From Pseudomonas sp. WJP1 (GTDB lineage: Bacteria; Pseudomonadota; Gammaproteobacteria; Pseudomonadales; Pseudomonadaceae), in contig NZ_CP110128.1 of the NCBI RefSeq assembly GCF_028471945.1, positions 2,716,501 to 2,780,500 of the forward strand: a stretch of 64,000 nucleotides of DNA, read 5' to 3'. Both the position numbers and the translations under genes were made by a program. Position 1 is the first letter of the stretch. The number at the start of each line of letters is the position of its first letter. The notes under the pieces were generated by a model, which was not told where the DNA came from, made no database searches, and was given only the letters and a program-made list of their open reading frames with translations. Positions 59,550 to 64,000 of the stretch are shown here, piece by piece.

Positions 59550-60362
59550 ATGGATCGCCTGTCTACCTTGCTTGCGCATTTCGGCGTCAACGCCGGGACC
59601 TTTCACAGCGGCACGTTTTGCGGCACGACAGCGTTCGATGGCAGCCAGGCCTGCGGTCATTTGCATCTGCTCCAGGCGGGCGAGTTGTCCCTCAGGCTCG
59701 CGGACGACCGTGAGCTGCACATCACCGAACCGACGCTGATCTTTTTCCCCCGGCCATATCGCCACCGCCTGCTTGCCCCGCAGGACAGCGATACGCAACT
59801 GGTGTGCGCGACCCTGGACTTCGACGGCGGCGCGGGCAACGCCCTCGCCACGGCGCTGCCGGATTACCTGGTGCTGAAACTGGATGAAATCCCGGCCCTG
59901 GCCAACACGTTGCAATGGTTGTTCAACGAAGCCTTCGACGGTACCTGCGGTCGCGAGGCGGTGATGGACCGGCTGTTCGAGCTGGTGGTGATCCTGTTGT
60001 TGCGGCACATTCTGAGCAGTCGCAATCAATCGCCGGGCATGCTGGCCGGCCTGGCCGATCCTCGCCTGGCGCGCCCCTTGAACCTCATGCACGAGGCGCC
60101 CGGCAAGGCCTGGAGCGTGGCCGAACTGTCGGTGGCGGCCAACATGTCCCGGGCCAGTTTCGCCGAGCACTTCAAGCGGGTAGTCGGACAGGCCCCGGTG
60201 GATTATCTGGTGAGCTGGCGTATCAGCCTGGCGCAAAAACGCCTGCGTGAAGGCAAGCCCATAGCCTTGATCGCCGAAGAGGTCGGTTATGAAAGCCCTT
60301 CGGCACTGGCCCGGGCTTTTCGCCGCAAGACCGGGGTCAGTCCGCGGCAATGGCGAGGATAA
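59550..60362 (+). CDS. AraC-family transcriptional regulator
   Basis: A 270-residue regulator with an N-terminal cupin-type domain (HLHLLQAGELSLRLADDREL, FFPRPYRHRLLAP) and C-terminal double helix-turn-helix (WSVAELSVAANMSRASFAEH, then LIAEEVGYESPSALARAFRR and KTGVSPRQWR). ATG 59550 has a GGAGG ribosome site 6 bases upstream and is preferred to ATG 59493. It is divergent from the AhpD-like gene, a common pair in pseudomonads. Confidence 0.87.
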   Translation: MDRLSTLLAHFGVNAGTFHSGTFCGTTAFDGSQACGHLHLLQAGELSLRLADDRELHITEPTLIFFPRPYRHRLLAPQDSDTQLVCATLDFDGGAGNALATALPDYLVLKLDEIPALANTLQWLFNEAFDGTCGREAVMDRLFELVVILLLRHILSSRNQSPGMLAGLADPRLARPLNLMHEAPGKAWSVAELSVAANMSRASFAEHFKRVVGQAPVDYLVSWRISLAQKRLREGKPIALIAEEVGYESPSALARAFRRKTGVSPRQWRG

Positions 60363-60457
60363 ATGCACACGAACTGAGCATGTTAGCCGGCGGACTGGCG
60401 GGCCACGGGAGCTGTGCTAGCGTCTTGGGGTGAATCTCTCATTTGCGAGCCTCTGCC

Positions 60458-61330
60458 ATGGACGAGACAATCGTTAACGTCACCACCCAGAAGTTCAACG
60501 CCCTGATTGCCGTGGTACAGGCCTATGGCGCTGCGTTCGCGGTCAAGCTGTTGACCGCCATTGCCTTCTGGATCGTCGGACGCTGGCTGATCGGATTTGC
60601 CGTCGGCATGGTGCAGAAGGCGTTGAGCAAGCAAAAGGTCGACCCGACGGTGCTGCGCTATGTGGGTTCGGCGATCACCGTGACGCTGAACATCATCCTG
60701 GTGATCGGCATCCTCGGTTACCTCGGAATGCAGACCACCACGTTCGCGGCGCTGCTGGCCGCGGTCGGCCTGGCAATCGGCATGGCCTGGTCCGGGCTGC
60801 TGGCCAACCTGGCGGCCGGTGCCTTCATCATTGTCTTGCGTCCATTCAAGGTCGGCGACTTCATCAGTGCGGGCGGGGTGGTCGGTACCGTCACCGAAAT
60901 CGGCCTGTTCGCGACGGCGATCAACACCCCGGACAACGTGCTGACCTTGGTTGGCAACAACAAGATCTTCAGCGACAACATCCAGAACTTCACCCACAAT
61001 CCGTTTCGCCGCGTCGAACTCAAGGCGCAACTGTCTGGCGCGGCCGACTGGAAAGCCGCGGCGGCCTTGCTCAAGGAGCGCATCGCGGCCATTCCCAATG
61101 TGCTGGCCGAGCCTGCCGTGGATGTGGAGATTCTCGAGTTCAACCTGGTCGGCCCGGTGCTGGCGGTGCGGCCTTATTGCCACAACGAGCATTACTGGCA
61201 GGTGTATTTCGATACCAACCGCACCATCAAGGACGCCCTCGGCGAAGCGGGCTTCCCGGCTCCGATGCCAGCGCAGACAGTGATCTTCCAGCAAGGCGCC
61301 GCGTTACCAGAGGCGTTGACAAAACAGTGA
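60458..61330 (+). CDS. Small-conductance mechanosensitive channel MscS
   Basis: A 290-residue MscS with three transmembrane segments and the pore helix TFAALLAAVGLAIGMAWSGL, then AGAFIIVLRPFKVGDFISAG in the beta domain and a cytosolic cage with NNKIFSDNIQNFTHNPFRRV. Length matches E. coli MscS (286). It probably acts as an emergency release valve under hypo-osmotic shock. Independent of the larger channel at 47236. Confidence 0.92.
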   Translation: MDETIVNVTTQKFNALIAVVQAYGAAFAVKLLTAIAFWIVGRWLIGFAVGMVQKALSKQKVDPTVLRYVGSAITVTLNIILVIGILGYLGMQTTTFAALLAAVGLAIGMAWSGLLANLAAGAFIIVLRPFKVGDFISAGGVVGTVTEIGLFATAINTPDNVLTLVGNNKIFSDNIQNFTHNPFRRVELKAQLSGAADWKAAAALLKERIAAIPNVLAEPAVDVEILEFNLVGPVLAVRPYCHNEHYWQVYFDTNRTIKDALGEAGFPAPMPAQTVIFQQGAALPEALTKQ

Positions 61331-61417
61331 AGGAGCCGGGCTCATGGCGGTCTTTTGAGACAGGCCGCCAAGAGCCTGCCGTCGTGTCTTAAAGGCCATG
61401 GGGAGTCAACCAATAAC

Positions 61418-64000
61418 ATGCAGGATGCGCGCCCAAACCCGACGCTGGATCTGACGTATTGTGTCGAACGTCCGATATTCACGGACTTCCTGCAGCACGC
61501 TGAACATACCCCCGATGCCGTGGCCGTGGTTTCCCAAGACGCCACGTGCAGCTACGGTGAACTTGACGCGATCAGCCAGCGCCTTGCCAGCTTTCTGCTG
61601 GAGCATGGCGCGAGGGCATCCGACCGGGTGGTGATCGTCTCCAGTCGCTGTGCCGGCCTGGTCTACGCCATGCTCGGCGCCTCGCGCGCCGGCTTGACGT
61701 TCACCGTGGCTGACATGGCCTATCCCCGTGCGCGCATCGAACAGATCATCGAAGCGCTCGAGCCGAGCTTTGTCCTGGTATGCGGCGAAGCCGACTTCGA
61801 GCCCGATTCGCAGCGTGCGTCCGCCGTACGCGTGGTCAAGGTACCGGAGATGCCCGGCGACGCGCTGCAGGCGTTCGCCGTCGAGCCAAGGGCCTTGCCC
61901 GAGGTCAACCCCGCACACCCGGCCTATATCACCTTTACCTCGGGCAGTACCGGCGAGCCGAAGGGGATTGTCACCCATCACGCGCCTCTGGTTCACTTCA
62001 TCGAATGGCATAGCCAACGTCACTCGTTGACCCGGGACAGTTGTTTTTCCCTGCTGTCGGGGCTGGGCCACGACCCGGTCTACAGGGACGTGTTCACGCC
62101 GCTCTCCATCGGCGCGAAAGTCATCATCCCGGCCCAGTCGACCGTGATCGATCCTGCCGCCCTGGCGAGGTGGATACAGCAGCACGGGATCTCGATCATT
62201 CACCTCACGCCGCCCTTGGGCAAACTCATTGAAACCGGGGCGAAGATCAGTGGATTGCAGTTCGATGAGCTGCGTTATCTGTTCTGGGGTGGGGACGCCT
62301 TGAGCAGCACCCTTTACCAGCAAATCCGCGCCATCGCCCCCAACGCCATCAGCGTCAACTTTTACGGCACCACCGAAACGCCGCAGGCGATGGCTTACCA
62401 TCAAGTCGATCCCGCCCTCGACAATGCCAAGATCCCGCTGGGCAAGGGGATCGAGGGCGCGCAACTGTTGCTGGTCAATGAGGCCAATCAGCTGGTCGGC
62501 GAAGGGGAGGTCGGGGAAATCCTGATCCGCAGTCCGTTTCTGTCCCTGGGTTACTACGGTGACACGGCAATGACCCGGGAAAAGTTCGTGGTCAATCCCT
62601 TCACTGGTGCCGAGGGTGATATCTGCTACCGGACCGGCGACCTGGGCACTTATCTTGCCGACGGCAGTGTCATGTTCCTCGGGCGTGGCGATAGCCAGGT
62701 GAAGATTCGCGGCCATCGCATCGAGCTGGCTGAAATCGAAGCCTCGATCTCAAGGCATCCGCGGATCAAACAGTGCGTGGTGCTGGCCAACAACGACCGA
62801 TCGAACGTGAAACTGGTGGCTTGTTGCGTGTCGGCCAAGCCTGTTTCAGCGGTGGAACTGCGGGAGCAGGTGGGGCAGCAGTTGCCCGACTACATGGTGC
62901 CGGCGTTGTTTGTTTTCGTGGAGGCGATTCCTCTGACGCCGAACGGCAAAATCGACAAGCGGGCGTTGCAGGCGCTTGTCGACAAGCAGGCGGCACCGGT
63001 TACTGCCAGCCTGGACCTGTCGCCGCTGGCGCTCAAGTTGACGCAGGCCTGGGCCGAAATCCTGGAAGTGCCGCGCATCGATCCAGCGTTGACGTTCGTG
63101 GAGCTGGGCGGGGATTCACTCTCGTTCGTCCAGGCTTCGATGGTGCTGGAAGAGCTGATCGGTCATCTGCCCGATCAATGGGAAATGATCCCGGTACTCG
63201 AGTTGTGTGAACTGGCCAGCGACACCAAGGCTTCGAGGTTTTCGATCAGGGCAATGGAAGTGCCGGTGTTTATACGCGTGGTTTCCATCGTGTTGATTGT
63301 GATGGGGCATTTTCAGGTGACTGCACATTGGCCGATGTTCGGCGAAACAATGGCCCTGTTCCTGGTTTCCGGGTTCAGCCTGGCAAGGTTTCAATTAAAG
63401 GCCATCAATGAGTCCGGTAGCGTGCGCACGCTGGTCAAGTCCGTAGCCACTATCGCGGTACCCACGGTCCTGTACACGGTGTTGGTGCAGGTGGTGTTCG
63501 ACACGGTGCATTGGCAATCATTGTTGCTGATTTCCAATTGGTATTCGCCCAACCAGATCGGCAACTTCGTCTACTGGTACATAGAAGTGCTGGTGCAGAT
63601 GCTGTTGATCATCGGGTTCGTACTGTCGTTCGAGCGCGTCAGGAACATCATCAGCGCAGACCCGTTTCGTTGTTTTGTCATTGCGGCATGCGTGTTGGCG
63701 CTGGTTGATGTGCTGATCAGTCACTATGTGTTCGATGCGAGCGCGCTGTTCAATCGGGTGCCACAGCATTACCTGGCGATCATGGTGCTCGGCATGGCCA
63801 TTCACAGTGCCAGCTCTACTACCCAGAAGTGGATCGTCACGCTCGTTGCCCTCCTGGTGGTGGGTTGGCAGGACATGCAGGCGATGCTGGGATTCGGACC
63901 GCTCGCCGCCGACATCTGGAACCACATCGATGTCGCCGTGCCTGCCACTCTGCTGGTGATTTGGGTCCGGTCGATTCCCGTCCCCGGCCTGCTGGCGCGG
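61418..64000 (+). CDS. NRPS-like adenylation-PCP-membrane acyltransferase fusion (3' end outside window)
   Basis: At least 861 residues, running past the window. An adenylation domain (about residues 15-520) shows YITFTSGSTGEPKG, YGTTETPQA, YRTGDLG, GRGDSQVKIRGHRIELAEIE and NGKIDKRAL. A carrier protein follows (ELGGDSLSF, phosphopantetheine Ser near residue 567). From about residue 605 the chain turns into membrane helices (VPVFIRVVSIVLIVMGHFQV, MALFLVSGFSLARFQLKAIN, FVYWYIEVLVQMLLIIGFVL) like an acyltransferase-3 module. A substrate activated on the carrier could be passed straight to an acceptor at the membrane. The product is unknown. The start ATG 61418 has a GGGGAGT site upstream. Confidence 0.85.
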   Translation, partial: MQDARPNPTLDLTYCVERPIFTDFLQHAEHTPDAVAVVSQDATCSYGELDAISQRLASFLLEHGARASDRVVIVSSRCAGLVYAMLGASRAGLTFTVADMAYPRARIEQIIEALEPSFVLVCGEADFEPDSQRASAVRVVKVPEMPGDALQAFAVEPRALPEVNPAHPAYITFTSGSTGEPKGIVTHHAPLVHFIEWHSQRHSLTRDSCFSLLSGLGHDPVYRDVFTPLSIGAKVIIPAQSTVIDPAALARWIQQHGISIIHLTPPLGKLIETGAKISGLQFDELRYLFWGGDALSSTLYQQIRAIAPNAISVNFYGTTETPQAMAYHQVDPALDNAKIPLGKGIEGAQLLLVNEANQLVGEGEVGEILIRSPFLSLGYYGDTAMTREKFVVNPFTGAEGDICYRTGDLGTYLADGSVMFLGRGDSQVKIRGHRIELAEIEASISRHPRIKQCVVLANNDRSNVKLVACCVSAKPVSAVELREQVGQQLPDYMVPALFVFVEAIPLTPNGKIDKRALQALVDKQAAPVTASLDLSPLALKLTQAWAEILEVPRIDPALTFVELGGDSLSFVQASMVLEELIGHLPDQWEMIPVLELCELASDTKASRFSIRAMEVPVFIRVVSIVLIVMGHFQVTAHWPMFGETMALFLVSGFSLARFQLKAINESGSVRTLVKSVATIAVPTVLYTVLVQVVFDTVHWQSLLLISNWYSPNQIGNFVYWYIEVLVQMLLIIGFVLSFERVRNIISADPFRCFVIAACVLALVDVLISHYVFDASALFNRVPQHYLAIMVLGMAIHSASSTTQKWIVTLVALLVVGWQDMQAMLGFGPLAADIWNHIDVAVPATLLVIWVRSIPVPGLLAR

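Overview
The window is a high-GC Pseudomonas chromosome segment, probably from a plant- or soil-associated species of the P. fluorescens/P. putida lineage. This is inferred from many REP-type inverted repeats, typical Pseudomonas families (DUF6124 leader, TTQ amine dehydrogenase, iac genes) and close protein resemblance. No rRNA, tRNA, CRISPR array or intact insertion sequence was seen.

Region 1 (1-14.9 kb) is an exopolysaccharide locus. It holds a Wzx-type flippase, seven glycosyltransferases (GT2, GT4, WecG/TagA and GT61 types), two hexapeptide acyltransferases, a GMC oxidoreductase preceded by a 60-residue Tat-signal protein, a VirK/YbjX protein, a FemAB-like acyltransferase and, on the opposite strand, the initiating undecaprenyl-phosphate sugar transferase. 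A polymerase/ligase-like membrane protein runs off the left edge. The content recalls the P. putida Pea cluster, but this is from memory.

Region 2 (15.2-30.3 kb) joins two catabolic modules. A TTQ aromatic amine dehydrogenase operon (heavy chain, MauE, MauD, light chain, cytochrome c) sits beside an indole-3-acetate (iac) degradation cluster. The iac cluster is bracketed by a PAS histidine kinase and a FixJ-type response regulator, and a FeaR-like AraC regulator lies in it. A second cytochrome c and a phenylacetaldehyde-type aldehyde dehydrogenase lie at 44.8-46.8 kb. The dehydrogenase operon and the distant aldehyde dehydrogenase operon carry the same tandem TGGCA operator (two copies exactly 21 bp apart), matching the E. 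coli FeaR site. Together the genes could carry tryptamine to indoleacetaldehyde, indoleacetate and then catechol.

Region 3 (31-35 kb) has a probable amino-alcohol kinase, phospholyase and permease set. Region 4 (35.0-40.5 kb) is an AT-rich island between two 0.36-kb direct copies of a chemoreceptor 3' end. It encodes an unannotated 33-residue peptide, an M29-peptidase/NicX-like protein, a free-standing carbamoyltransferase C-terminal domain and an MFS exporter on one strand. Divergent from these is a PheRS-like synthetase paralogue with an FDX-ACB domain. This is the best candidate for an undescribed system, probably a peptide-derived small molecule pathway.

Region 5 (40-64 kb) is mixed: a chemoreceptor, a porin, a GT25, two mechanosensitive channels, a TctCBA tricarboxylate transporter, an IS5 remnant next to an AT-rich glycosyltransferase-like gene, a LysR regulator with a FAD oxidoreductase and polyamine-binding protein, a glutaredoxin, an AhpD-like protein with an AraC regulator, and a partial adenylation-PCP-acyltransferase fusion at the right edge.
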